NCBI RefSeq assembly: GCF_000696575.1
Contig: NZ_JMSQ01000006.1
Span: 124,001-188,000 of the forward strand
Source: Siccibacter colletis
GTDB taxonomy: Bacteria; Pseudomonadota; Gammaproteobacteria; Enterobacterales; Enterobacteriaceae
Direction: 5' to 3'
DNA length: 64,000 nt
Below, piece after piece: positions 10,166-20,289 of this stretch. The position numbers were made by a program, and so were the translations under genes. Under the pieces are notes generated by a model. The model was given only the letters and a program-made list of their open reading frames with translations. It made no database searches and was not told the origin of the DNA. Numbering within the stretch: position 1 is the first letter of the stretch; the number at the start of each line of letters is the position of its first letter.

Positions 10166-10246
10166 GGCCCGTCCTTAACTGGTTGAAATTTGGGAACTGC
10201 CTCAGCATACCTGCTCAGGCTTTATGCGGAAGTAAGTAAATCGCAT

Positions 10247-10252
10247 ATTATA
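10247..10252 (-). promoter_or_regulatory. cysK promoter -10 box
   Basis: The minus strand reads TATAAT, a perfect -10 hexamer, 81 bases before the cysK start codon. The hexamer 17 bases upstream (ATCATC) is not a -35, which suggests activator dependence; CysB is the expected activator. Confidence 0.6.
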
Positions 10253-10314
10253 TGCTGTAGCGAAATAATGATGATCAGTATGGAATAAGCGCTGACAGAT
10301 GCCACCTTTGCGGG

Positions 10315-11076
10315 TTATTTCCACTGTGCATGCTTCATGCGATACGCATCCACCCACATCGCGGTGGCGCCGCACACGGCAACCGGCATGATAAACAGAT
10401 TCAGGAAAGGAATTAGCGTAAACAGGCTCACCACGGTGCCGAACTGCATATTGAGCGTTTTACGCGCGCGCAGCGCCTGGCGCATGTCGCGGAACGGGAC
10501 TTTATGGTTGTCGAACGGGTAGTCGCAGTACTGGATCGCCAGCATCCAGGCGCTGAACAGGAACCACAGCACCGGCGCGACGGTCTGACCAATCCCCGGT
10601 ATGAAGTACAGCACCAGCAGCACGGCGGCACGCGGCAGATACCACGCCAGCTTCTGCCACTCGCGTTTCATAATGCGCGGGATATCTTTAGCAATGCCCA
10701 GCACTCCGGTATCAGGCGGCGTCGCCCCGGTCAGCCGTGCTTCCAGCTGCTCCGCCAGCAGGCCGTTGAACGGTGCGGCGATCCAGTTGGCAATAGTAGA
10801 AAAGAAATAGCCGAACACCAGCACGATACTTATTACCGCCAGCGGCCAGAGCAGGTAGCTGAGCCACTGAAGCCAGTCGGGTACGTGAGTCATCAATGCG
10901 GGGATCCAGGCGTCAAGCCGGGTAAACAGCCACCAGAAGGCGCCGCCCATCAGCAGAATATTCAGGACCAGCGGAACGATAACGAAGCGGCGAATGCCCG
11001 GTAGCGTCACGAGTTTCCAGCCCTGAGCGAAATAATGAAAACCGCTGCGCGGCGCGTTTGCTGTGTTTGAAACCAT
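10315..11076 (-). CDS. cysZ: CysZ, sulfate permease
   Basis: Inner-membrane sulfate channel, 253 residues as in E. coli, which delivers sulfate to cytoplasmic assimilation independently of CysPTWA. It has several long hydrophobic stretches, including residues about 25-50, 70-95 and 145-190, and ends with the charged tail [12 protein letters not shown]. It is separated from cysK by 149 bases that contain the cysK promoter, and lies divergent to zipA. The sequence reads as intact. Confidence 0.96.
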   Translation of the reverse strand: MVSNTANAPRSGFHYFAQGWKLVTLPGIRRFVIVPLVLNILLMGGAFWWLFTRLDAWIPALMTHVPDWLQWLSYLLWPLAVISIVLVFGYFFSTIANWIAAPFNGLLAEQLEARLTGATPPDTGVLGIAKDIPRIMKREWQKLAWYLPRAAVLLVLYFIPGIGQTVAPVLWFLFSAWMLAIQYCDYPFDNHKVPFRDMRQALRARKTLNMQFGTVVSLFTLIPFLNLFIMPVAVCGATAMWVDAYRMKHAQWK

Positions 11077-11405
11077 GTCAGAAGACTACTCCTTTATCAC
11101 TGCCGGATTGTTGCGCGGCTATATTAACCAGGTCGTTTCAGATAACGACTTCGGAAATGGTCGAAAAATCAGCGAAAAGCACGATTTATCGTATCTTTAT
11201 GGGATGAAAACCAAGCGCGCACTTGCACTTAAGCAGATGCGCAAATACTCTTAGTGATGAAATGTTTGCCGCGGTGGCGGGGGGTTATCCCACCATCTTT
11301 ATGATGCAGCTAAGTTAGCTGCGATCGTCTCACAGGCTTACCTGCGGTGACGACTGACCTCCCGGCGCAACGTAAGTTTAATGGTTTAGAACAACAGAGA
11401 ATATA
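11077..11405. other. cysZ-zipA divergent intergenic region, 329 bases
   Basis: No convincing gene is present. A 63-codon open frame starting inside cysZ has no support from codon pattern or homology that I can see. The region must hold both promoters. Its most striking feature is a 17-base palindrome at 11306-11322, listed separately, and a G-rich run (GGCGGGGGG) around 11276-11284. Confidence 0.6.
11306..11322. repeat. Perfect 17-base palindrome upstream of zipA
   Basis: GCAGCTAA, a single G, then TTAGCTGC. The eight-base arms match perfectly around one central base, 84 bases before the zipA start. It could be an operator for a dimeric regulator or a small hairpin in the zipA leader. Confidence 0.6.
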
Positions 11406-12407
11406 ATGATGCAGGATTTGCGTCTGATATTAATCATTGTTGGCGCGATCGCCATAATCGCCTTGCTGGTGCACGGTCTCTGGACCAGCCGTAAGGAGCG
11501 CTCCTCCGTGTTTCGCGATCGCCCCCTGAAGCGCATGAAATCTCGTCGTGACGACGAGGAAGAAGACGACATCGACGACGAGGAAGAAGGCGTCGGTGAA
11601 GTGCGCGTGCGTCGGGTTAATTCGCCGCAGGAATCTGTTCAGGAAGACGCGCCGCGCCCGGGTCCACAACACCAGTATCAGCCGCCTTATGCCTCTGCTC
11701 AGCCGCGTCCGGCCGCCGCACCGCAGCCTGCTCCTGAAACCCCGTTTGAACCTGTCGCTCCCGCGCAGCCAGTTCGCCAGCAACCTCAGGCCCAGCAGGC
11801 CCCCGTTGCCGCGCAGCCGGAACCTGCACCTCAGCCTGTTGCTCAACCCGCGCAGCCGGTTCATCAGCCCGAAGCGCAGCCGGTTCGCGCCGAGCCAATG
11901 TTCGCGCCTGAACCGCAGTGGGACGAGCCTGCACAGCCTGCTGAACCGCAGCATGCCCCTGAGCCGGTAGTGGAAAAGCCGCGGCTCAAAGAGACCGTTA
12001 TCATCATGAACGTGGCGGCACATGCCGGCACCGAGCTTAATGGTGAAGTACTGCTCAACAGCATTCAGCAGGCCGGTTTCAAGTTTGGCGAAATGAACAT
12101 TTTCCATCGTCACCTCAGCCCGGACGGCAGCGGCCCGGTGCTGTTCAGCCTGGCGAATATGGTGAAACCGGGGTCGTTCGACCCGGAAACCATGGGCGAT
12201 TTCACTACCCCTGGCATCACCATCTTTATGCAGGTGCCTTGCTACGGGGATGAAAAGCAGAATTTCAAACTGATGCTGCAGTCCGCGCAGCACATTGCTG
12301 ACGAAGTGGGTGGCGTAGTGCTGGACGATCAGCGCCGTATGATGACGCCCCAGAAGCTGCGTGAATATCAGGATCGCATCCGTGAAGTCTGCGAGGCTAA
12401 CAGCTAA
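11406..12407 (+). CDS. zipA: ZipA, FtsZ-anchoring cell division protein
   Basis: Essential division protein that tethers FtsZ to the inner membrane at midcell. The 333-residue protein has an N-terminal membrane anchor (about residues 5-27, [20 protein letters not shown]), then a short basic patch and an acidic run ([14 protein letters not shown]), then a long proline/glutamine-rich linker of repeated PQP/PAQP units to about residue 190, then the globular FtsZ-binding domain from about residue 195. The linker is a few residues longer than in E. coli K-12, the usual variable part. It is followed by a terminator and ligA. Confidence 0.97.
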   Translation: MMQDLRLILIIVGAIAIIALLVHGLWTSRKERSSVFRDRPLKRMKSRRDDEEEDDIDDEEEGVGEVRVRRVNSPQESVQEDAPRPGPQHQYQPPYASAQPRPAAAPQPAPETPFEPVAPAQPVRQQPQAQQAPVAAQPEPAPQPVAQPAQPVHQPEAQPVRAEPMFAPEPQWDEPAQPAEPQHAPEPVVEKPRLKETVIIMNVAAHAGTELNGEVLLNSIQQAGFKFGEMNIFHRHLSPDGSGPVLFSLANMVKPGSFDPETMGDFTTPGITIFMQVPCYGDEKQNFKLMLQSAQHIADEVGGVVLDDQRRMMTPQKLREYQDRIREVCEANS

Positions 12408-12435
12408 GCGCCACGAAGTCTCCGAACTGCTTACA

Positions 12436-12460
12436 AGCCCCCGCTCGTCGGGGGTTTTTT
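12436..12460 (+). terminator. Terminator between zipA and ligA
   Basis: CCCCCG (12438-12443) pairs with CGGGGG (12449-12454) around a five-base loop and is followed by six T residues. It separates zipA from ligA 18 bases before the ligA start. Confidence 0.88.
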
Positions 12461-12468
12461 ATCATTGA

Positions 12469-14713
<2,245 letters not shown>

Positions 14714-15058
14714 TCAGATATAAATATCAACCTGGTGCTGCGCGGAAGGTGAATTCACGCCTTCTGCTTTTACCGTATTCTGCGCCTGTTTCTGCTGCGC
14801 TTCTTCGGCTTGTTGACGCTGAAGCTGCGCCAGCTGAGCCTGCAGCATCTTAATCTGCGCCTGAATCATCTCCTGCTGCTTAAGCTTGTCTTCTGTCTCG
14901 CCGCTGCTGTTCGCCACATCTTTCAACTTCTGCGTCAGGTTTTTAATCTGCTGCGTGATGCGGTTGATTTGCGACCCGATATCGCTACCGGAAGAGGCGC
15001 TGGACCCGCCCTGGGCTGACTGCGCAGTGGTTGCAATGCTATTGCTTATAGTGGTCAT
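14714..15058 (-). CDS. FlxA-like coiled-coil protein, flagellar regulon member
   Basis: Protein of 114 residues with a Ser/Gly-rich start, a long heptad-like coiled coil (about residues 30-90, rich in Gln, Lys and Leu) and the terminal residues VDIYI. The composition, coiled coil and tail resemble FlxA, a Qin-prophage protein of E. coli expressed under the flagellar sigma factor FliA. Its role is unknown. The link to motility is supported here by a near-consensus sigma-28 promoter at 15091-15117 and a good ribosome-binding site (AGGAG) before the ATG. It has no signal peptide or membrane segment. The name is a family assignment, not an orthology claim. Confidence 0.8.
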   Translation of the reverse strand: MTTISNSIATTAQSAQGGSSASSGSDIGSQINRITQQIKNLTQKLKDVANSSGETEDKLKQQEMIQAQIKMLQAQLAQLQRQQAEEAQQKQAQNTVKAEGVNSPSAQHQVDIYI

Positions 15059-15090
15059 TTACTGCTCCTTTCTTGCCATAACTCGTTCTT

Positions 15091-15117
15091 TTATCGGCAA
15101 TCGGAGGGATAAGCTTA
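15091..15117 (-). promoter_or_regulatory. Sigma-28 (FliA) promoter for the FlxA-like gene
   Basis: On the minus strand TAAGCTTA (15110-15117) and GCCGATAA (15091-15098) are separated by exactly 11 bases. The -10 is a perfect match to the FliA consensus and the -35 is a partial match to TAAAGTTT. The start codon lies 32 bases beyond the -10 box, leaving a short leader with the AGGAG site. Confidence 0.85.
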
Positions 15118-15170
15118 GGGGAGATAGTAAACGTCAGGAGAGCAAGTAAGTGGGTAAAATAGAGCATAGC

Positions 15171-15197
15171 AAAAAGGCGCCTTTAGGGCGCCTTTTT
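15171..15197 (-). terminator. Terminator of the tRNA-Val/Lys operon
   Basis: AAAAAGGCGCC and GGCGCCTTTTT form a stem around a five-base loop just after the tRNA-Lys gene. Confidence 0.9.
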
Positions 15198-15201
15198 ACA
15201 C

Positions 15202-15277
15202 TGGTGGGTCGTGCAGGATTCGAACCTGCGACCAATTGATTAAAAGTCAACTGCTCTACCAACTGAGCTAACGACCC
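15202..15277 (-). tRNA. lysV: tRNA-Lys (anticodon UUU)
   Basis: A 76-base gene including the encoded CCA. The acceptor stem GGGTCGT pairs with ACGACCC, the T-arm is GCAGGTTCGAATCCTGC, and the anticodon loop CTTTTAA carries TTT. It is the last tRNA of a four-gene operon, in the position of lysV in E. coli. Confidence 0.97.
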
Positions 15278-15281
15278 GAAG

Positions 15282-15357
15282 TGGTGGGTGATGACGGGAT
15301 CGAACCGCCGACCCCCTCCTTGTAAGGGAGGTGCTCTCCCAGCTGAGCTAATCACCC
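15282..15357 (-). tRNA. valY: tRNA-Val (anticodon UAC), third copy
   Basis: A 76-base gene with encoded CCA, acceptor stem GGGTGAT, and anticodon TAC in the loop CTTACAA. It is identical to the two other tRNA-Val copies upstream in the same transcript. Confidence 0.97.
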
Positions 15358-15399
15358 ACTTCGGTACTTCAATGACAGAAAACTTCGCTGGTGAGAAAG

Positions 15400-15475
15400 T
15401 GGTGGGTGATGACGGGATCGAACCGCCGACCCCCTCCTTGTAAGGGAGGTGCTCTCCCAGCTGAGCTAATCACCC
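15400..15475 (-). tRNA. valX: tRNA-Val (anticodon UAC), second copy
   Basis: Identical in sequence to the copies on either side, with encoded CCA. The spacers between copies are about 42 bases and unrelated in sequence, as expected for a processed polycistronic tRNA transcript. Confidence 0.97.
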
Positions 15476-15518
15476 ACTTCTCAATTCTCTGTCTACACTG
15501 CGGAAGCCACATAAAATG

Positions 15519-15594
15519 TGGTGGGTGATGACGGGATCGAACCGCCGACCCCCTCCTTGTAAGGGAGGTGCTCTCCCAGCTGAGCTAATCACCC
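15519..15594 (-). tRNA. valU: tRNA-Val (anticodon UAC), first copy
   Basis: First gene of the tRNA operon, 76 bases with encoded CCA and anticodon TAC. The operon promoter lies 18 bases further upstream. Confidence 0.97.
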
Positions 15595-15611
15595 CCGCTG
15601 TGTGGAGTCGC

Positions 15612-15639
15612 ATTATAGGGAGAGCTGAAAAGGAGTCAA
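15612..15639 (-). promoter_or_regulatory. Promoter of the valU-valX-valY-lysV operon
   Basis: The minus strand has TTGACT (15634-15639), a 16-base spacer and TATAAT (15612-15617), followed by a GC-containing discriminator (GCGACTCC). This is typical of stringently controlled stable-RNA promoters. Confidence 0.85.
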
Positions 15640-15851
15640 CGCCTTTTCCAAAGAATTTGATTGTTCGTTGAAAAATCAGGCGATGCGACGAGATATTGAA
15701 CCGCAATGCATGATTATTAAACAAAAAGCCAGAGAAAAGCCTCATCGCGGGGATGCCGATTGAGGAATCAGCGCAGGGTGGTAGAATATTGCCCACGCAA
15801 AATCCCTGGCATCTGCCGGCCACCGGCACTCAGGACATATAAGGTCATTTA

Positions 15852-17267
15852 ATGAAAATCAAAACCCGCTTCGCGCCAAGCCCGACCGGCTATCTGCACG
15901 TTGGTGGCGCCCGTACCGCGCTCTACTCCTGGCTGTTTGCCCGTAACCACGGCGGCCAGTTTGTGCTGCGCATTGAAGATACCGATCTCGAACGTTCTAC
16001 CCCCGAGGCTATCGAAGCCATCATGGACGGGATGAACTGGCTGAGCCTGGAGTGGGATGAAGGCCCGTATTTCCAGACCAAACGTTTCGATCGCTACAAC
16101 GCGGTGATCGACGAGATGCTGGCTGCCGGCACTGCCTATAAATGCTACTGCTCGAAAGAGCGTCTGGAGCAGCTGCGTGAAGAGCAGATGGCGAAAGGCG
16201 AAAAGCCGCGCTATGACGGTCGTTGCCGCCACGATCACGAACATCATGCCGACGATGAGCCGTGCGTAGTGCGCTTTGCTAACCCACAGGAAGGGTCGGT
16301 CATCTTTGACGATCAGATCCGCGGCCCGATTGAGTTCAGCAACCAGGAGCTGGACGATCTGATTATTCGCCGTACCGATGGTTCTCCGACCTACAACTTC
16401 TGCGTGGTGGTCGATGACTGGGATATGGAGATCACCCACGTGGTGCGTGGCGAAGACCACATTAACAATACCCCGCGTCAGATCAACATCCTGAAAGCGC
16501 TGAACGCGCCGGTGCCGCTTTATGCGCATGTGTCGATGATCAACGGCGACGACGGTAAAAAGCTCTCCAAGCGCCACGGCGCGGTGAGCGTCATGCAGTA
16601 TCGCGACGACGGTTACCTGCCGGAAGCGCTGCTGAACTATCTGGTGCGCCTGGGCTGGTCCCACGGTGACCAGGAGATCTTCACCCGCGAAGAGATGGTC
16701 TCGCTGTTCAGCCTTGATGCGGTGAGCAAATCTGCCAGCGCCTTCAACACGGAAAAACTGCAGTGGCTAAACCACCACTACATTAACCATCTTCCGGCTG
16801 AATACGTTGCCACCCAGCTGCAGTGGCATATCGAGCAGGCAAACATCGATACCCGTACCGGCCCTGAGCTGGCGGATCTGGTGAAACTGCTCGGCGAGCG
16901 CTGCAAGACGCTAAAAGAGATGGCGGAAAGCTGCCGCTACTTCTATGAAGAGTTTGACGAGTTTGATGCCGACGCGGCGAAGAAACACCTGCGCCCGGTT
17001 GCTCGTCAGCCGCTGGAAGTGGTGCGTGACAAGCTCGCTGCCATTACAGAATGGAGCGCGGAAAACGTGCATCACGCCATTCAGACTACCGCCGACGAAC
17101 TGGAAGTGGGCATGGGCAAAGTCGGTATGCCGCTGCGCGTGGCGGTAACCGGAGCAGGGCAGTCGCCGGGTCTGGACGTGACCGTTCACGCCATCGGCAA
17201 AACCCGCGCCGTCGAGCGCATCAACAAAGCGCTGGGCTTTATTGCGGAGCGTGAAGCGCAGCAATAA
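15852..17267 (+). CDS. gltX: GltX, glutamyl-tRNA synthetase
   Basis: Class I aminoacyl-tRNA synthetase of 471 residues that charges tRNA-Glu. The HIGH-type motif is HVGG at residues 16-19 and the KMSKS-type motif is KLSKR at 237-241. The Cys/His cluster starting with CYC near residues 98-100 is the zinc site known in the E. coli enzyme. It is divergent from the tRNA operon, as in E. coli, and ends in a terminator shared with the convergent mtcC gene. Confidence 0.98.
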   Translation: MKIKTRFAPSPTGYLHVGGARTALYSWLFARNHGGQFVLRIEDTDLERSTPEAIEAIMDGMNWLSLEWDEGPYFQTKRFDRYNAVIDEMLAAGTAYKCYCSKERLEQLREEQMAKGEKPRYDGRCRHDHEHHADDEPCVVRFANPQEGSVIFDDQIRGPIEFSNQELDDLIIRRTDGSPTYNFCVVVDDWDMEITHVVRGEDHINNTPRQINILKALNAPVPLYAHVSMINGDDGKKLSKRHGAVSVMQYRDDGYLPEALLNYLVRLGWSHGDQEIFTREEMVSLFSLDAVSKSASAFNTEKLQWLNHHYINHLPAEYVATQLQWHIEQANIDTRTGPELADLVKLLGERCKTLKEMAESCRYFYEEFDEFDADAAKKHLRPVARQPLEVVRDKLAAITEWSAENVHHAIQTTADELEVGMGKVGMPLRVAVTGAGQSPGLDVTVHAIGKTRAVERINKALGFIAEREAQQ

Positions 17268-17276
17268 TCGCGCAGC

Positions 17277-17307
17277 AAAAAACGGCGGATCTCTCCGCCG
17301 TTTTTTT
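17277..17307. terminator. Bidirectional terminator between gltX and mtcC
   Basis: CGGCGGA and TCCGCCG form a stem around a TCTC loop, with six A residues before and seven T residues after, so it can serve both convergent genes. Confidence 0.9.
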
Positions 17308-18451
17308 AGCCTGCCAGCGCCGCATCCAGATCGGCGATCAAATCCCCCGCATCCTCAATTCCCACCGACAGGCGAATCAGCTGCGGCGTAATGCCGTTAG
17401 CCAGACGCTGCTCCAGTGGAATGGAGGCGTGGGTCATGCTGAACGGCTGGCTGACGAGGCTTTCAACCCCGCCCAGGCTCTCCGCCAGGGTGAAGAGTTT
17501 CAGTCGTGCGATAACCGCCGCCGCACGCTGCTCATCGCCCTTCACCACAAATGCGATCATCCCGCCCGGCTGCGACATCTGCTCGCGCGCCAGCGCATGC
17601 TGAGGATGTGAGGCCAGCCACGGGAACCAGACTTTCTCCACCTGCGCATGCCCCTCCAGCCACTCCGCCACCGCCAGCGCGTTTTTGCCGTGGCGCTCAA
17701 TGCGCAGATCCAGCGTGCGAATGCCGCGCAGCGTCAGGAAACTGCTGAACGGATCGAGCACGCCGCCCACCGCGTTGTGCAGATACGCCAGCTGCTCTGC
17801 CAGCGCCGGATTATCGCCCACCACTGCCAGACCGGCCACCACATCGGAGTGGCCGTTCAGGTATTTCGTCGCGGAGTGCACCACAATATCGAAGCCCAGC
17901 GCCAACGGACGCTGAATTGCTGGCGAGGCGAAGGTATTATCCGCCACGCTCAGCACGCCGTGGCGTCGGGCGATGGCCGCGATGGCGCGCAGATCCGCCA
18001 GCTTGAGCAGCGGGTTGGTTGGCGTTTCCACCCAAATCATGCGGGTATCTGGCTGAATGGCAGCCTCAATAGCGGCCAGATTGTCCGGTTTTACCCAGCT
18101 GATTTTTAACCCGGCGGTGCGACGGCGCACGTTTTCCATCAGACGCCAGGTGCCGCCATAGACGTCATCCACCGCCACGATATGGCTCTCTTTATCCAGT
18201 AGTTCCAGCACCGTGGCGATGCCCGCGAGGCCTGAAGCAAAGGCGTAACCGCGCGTGCCGCCTTCCAGTTCAGCAATGGCGTTTTCCAGCGCGGCGCGGG
18301 TCGGGTTACCGCTGCGCGAGTATTCGTATCCGGTGTGCTGGCCTGGGGCAGGCTGGGCAAAGGTTGAGGTGGCATAGATCGGCGGCATTACCGCGCCGTA
18401 TTGATCCGAAAACGCACCGCTGTGCACGCTCAGTGTGGCAAATTTAGTCAT
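17306..18451 (-). CDS. mtcC: Cystathionine gamma-lyase of reverse transsulfuration
   Basis: PLP enzyme of the Cys/Met metabolism family, 381 residues. The PLP lysine is K196 in HSATKYLNGHSD, with the cofactor-contacting Asp in VADNTF and the phosphate-binding SGLAG segment near residues 73-77. The family includes MetB (gamma-synthase) and gamma-lyases. Pairing with a cystathionine beta-synthase 13 bases upstream points to the lyase that splits cystathionine into cysteine, 2-oxobutyrate and ammonia, as described for mtcBC of Klebsiella pneumoniae. A strong AAGGAG site sits in the 13-base gap. Gamma-synthase activity cannot be excluded from sequence alone. Confidence 0.85.
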   Translation of the reverse strand: MTKFATLSVHSGAFSDQYGAVMPPIYATSTFAQPAPGQHTGYEYSRSGNPTRAALENAIAELEGGTRGYAFASGLAGIATVLELLDKESHIVAVDDVYGGTWRLMENVRRRTAGLKISWVKPDNLAAIEAAIQPDTRMIWVETPTNPLLKLADLRAIAAIARRHGVLSVADNTFASPAIQRPLALGFDIVVHSATKYLNGHSDVVAGLAVVGDNPALAEQLAYLHNAVGGVLDPFSSFLTLRGIRTLDLRIERHGKNALAVAEWLEGHAQVEKVWFPWLASHPQHALAREQMSQPGGMIAFVVKGDEQRAAAVIARLKLFTLAESLGGVESLVSQPFSMTHASIPLEQRLANGITPQLIRLSVGIEDAGDLIADLDAALAG

Positions 18452-18464
18452 GATCTACTCCTTA

Positions 18465-19832
18465 TTATTCAAGGCGGTTACGCCAGCGATTCAGTACATC
18501 GCTGCGGGTGATGAGTCCTGAGAACGCGCCGTTACGCGTGACGACAGCAACGTGACCGCGGGCGAAAATGTCATGCAGGGCGCTTTCCGGGCTGGCGGCA
18601 TCAAGGGTTTCTACGTGACGGGTCATGGCATCAGAGACCGGTGTCAGGAAGCGCGCGCTGTCGCCGCGCACGTGCGCCAGCAGATCCCATTCATCGACAA
18701 TGCCCACCACCTCGCCCTGCGCCAGTACCGGCAACTGGGAGATGTCGTACAGCCGCATCCGCGCCAGCACGGCGGCGAGAGTATCGTCCGGCGCGGCGAC
18801 TACGGTGGCCCCTTCGTCATGACGGAAAGCAATAAGATCGCGCAGATCGCCGGTTTGCGGGGGTGTGAGCAGACCCTGCTGACGCAGCCAGTCATCGTTA
18901 AACATCTTTGACAGGTACTTGTTACCGCTGTCGCAGGCGAAGGTGACCACGCGCTTCGGTGTGGTCTGGGCACGGCAATAGCGCAGCGCCGCTGCCAGCA
19001 GCGTGCCGGTGGAGGAGCCCGCCAGAATACCCTCCGCTTTGAGTAATTCCCTGGCGGTGGCGAACGCCTCGGCGTCGCTGATGCGGTATGCGTGCCGCAC
19101 GCCTTCCAGCCTTGCCAGCGGCGGAATGAAATCTTCGCCGATCCCCTCCACTCGCCAGGCTCCGGCGTCGCCATACTTCCCGTGTTCCACCTGGTCGGCC
19201 AGCACCGAGCCATCGGGGTCGGCGAGGATAAATTCGGTATGCGGCGATACCTCGTTAAACCAGGCCTGCAAGCCGCCCAGCGTGCCGCCGGAGCCGACGC
19301 CGACCACTACGGCATCAATGGCCCCTTCGCTCTGGGCGGTCAGCTCTGGACCCGTGGTGGTGAGATGCGCCAGCGCATTCGCCGGGTTTGAGAATTGATC
19401 GATATAGAAGGCGCCGGGCGTCTCTGCCGCGAGGCGACGGGCATAATCCTGATAGTAGGCGGGGTGCCCTTTGTTGACGTCTGAGCGCGTCAGCAGTACC
19501 CGGGCACCGAGCGCCCGCAGGTGAAAGATCTTCTCGCGGCTCATCTTATCCGGCACCACAAGAGTCAGCTGATAACCTTTTTGCGCCGCGATCAGCGCCA
19601 GCCCGAGGCCGGTATTGCCCGCCGTGGCTTCAATAATGGTGCCACCGGGTTTCAGGACGCCGCGTCGCTCCGCATCCTCAATCATCGACAGCGCCACGCG
19701 ATCTTTTATCGAGCCGCCGGGGTTCTGGTTCTCCAGTTTCAGCAGCAGTTCACAGGGGCCAGTATCCAGCTTGCTTAAACGCAGCAGCGGTGTATTGCCA
19801 ATCAGCGCCACGACGTCATTAACGATGGCCAT
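18465..19832 (-). CDS. mtcB: Cystathionine beta-synthase with C-terminal CBS domains
   Basis: Fold-type II PLP enzyme of 455 residues that would condense homocysteine with serine to cystathionine. The PLP lysine is K43 in GSIKDR, the substrate loop reads TAGNTG, and the phosphate loop is GSGGTLGG. Residues from about 330 form a pair of CBS repeats, a feature of true cystathionine beta-synthases that CysK and CysM lack. The N-terminal heme domain of animal enzymes is absent. I chose the ATG at 19832 over the one six bases upstream because it lies seven bases after GGAG. With mtcC it makes a methionine-to-cysteine route that E. coli K-12 lacks. Confidence 0.87.
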   Translation of the reverse strand: MAIVNDVVALIGNTPLLRLSKLDTGPCELLLKLENQNPGGSIKDRVALSMIEDAERRGVLKPGGTIIEATAGNTGLGLALIAAQKGYQLTLVVPDKMSREKIFHLRALGARVLLTRSDVNKGHPAYYQDYARRLAAETPGAFYIDQFSNPANALAHLTTTGPELTAQSEGAIDAVVVGVGSGGTLGGLQAWFNEVSPHTEFILADPDGSVLADQVEHGKYGDAGAWRVEGIGEDFIPPLARLEGVRHAYRISDAEAFATARELLKAEGILAGSSTGTLLAAALRYCRAQTTPKRVVTFACDSGNKYLSKMFNDDWLRQQGLLTPPQTGDLRDLIAFRHDEGATVVAAPDDTLAAVLARMRLYDISQLPVLAQGEVVGIVDEWDLLAHVRGDSARFLTPVSDAMTRHVETLDAASPESALHDIFARGHVAVVTRNGAFSGLITRSDVLNRWRNRLE

Positions 19833-19882
19833 ATGCATTCTCCAGACAGGGTAGTTGGAGCGATCCTGAACTGAAAAATGGC

Positions 19883-19972
19883 GGCGACTAAAGAACCTTT
19901 CTGAGGTGATTAGAACGAAAAGTAATATTATCTGCTAATTCAGCCATCAGGATGTCAGGCCGTTTAGTCGCC
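19883..19972. repeat. Ten-base inverted repeat upstream of mtcB
   Basis: GGCGACTAAA at 19883-19892 and its exact reverse complement TTTAGTCGCC at 19963-19972 are separated by 70 bases. The arms lie about 50 and 130 bases before the mtcB start. They could form a long stem in the mtcB leader or be paired half-operators. Confidence 0.5.
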
Positions 19973-19990
19973 TGGCTATGTACATGGCTA
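19973..19990. promoter_or_regulatory. Imperfect operator-like palindrome
   Basis: An 18-base sequence centred on the perfect palindrome ATGTACAT, with flanking GGCT on both sides in palindromic register; seven of nine positions match between half-sites. It directly abuts the right arm of the 10-base inverted repeat. The regulator is unknown. Confidence 0.35.
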
Positions 19991-20213
19991 AAAATGCCAT
20001 TTTTAACGGTTTTCTGCCTCAAAATCAGGCATCTGACACCCTGCGTTATGCCTTTCCCGGCAATCGATAGTTAAAAATATTCATTCCCGTTGCGAATAGT
20101 AAATGTACAAATTAAGCGCGTTAACGGCATCGAAGGCGCTTTTTATTCACTAATGTTATAAATGCCGACGTTTTTGTTATTTCAAATTATCTGGCCCTTG
20201 TTTATTATCATCC

Positions 20214-20229
20214 AGACGTCTATACCGCT
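20214..20229 (+). promoter_or_regulatory. MetJ box (met operator) of the MetNIQ-like operon
   Basis: AGACGTCT at 20214-20221 is an exact consensus met box, followed in register by ATACCGCT, which matches five of eight positions. MetJ needs at least two adjacent boxes, so this is a minimal operator. A possible -35 (TTGTTT, 20198-20203) and -10 (TATACC, 20221-20226) would put it over the promoter. A single 6/8 match is also present at 20166-20173. Confidence 0.6.
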
Positions 20230-20289
20230 ATTTATAAAAGCGGACAGGCTACAAACTTTTGCTTTGCGCAACGCCGGATAACAACACCT

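Larger units (their letters stand above)
19833..20289. other. Divergent control region between mtcB and the MetNIQ-like operon, 457 bases
   Basis: No open frame of note. It is AT-rich relative to its neighbours and contains several symmetrical elements: a 10-base inverted repeat at 19883-19892 and 19963-19972, an imperfect palindrome at 19973-19990, a MetJ-type box at 20214-20229 near the importer start, and an imperfect hairpin CCGCT...AGCGG at 20225-20243. I could not place the mtcB promoter with confidence. Confidence 0.6.

Noticed and set aside
11063-11254. 63-codon frame in the cysZ-zipA gap
   Set aside because: It begins inside cysZ on the opposite strand without a ribosome-binding site, and the product shows no domain or familiar sequence.
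15202-15594. Triplicated sequence as a repeat array
   Set aside because: The three copies are identical tRNA-Val genes followed by tRNA-Lys, a known operon type.
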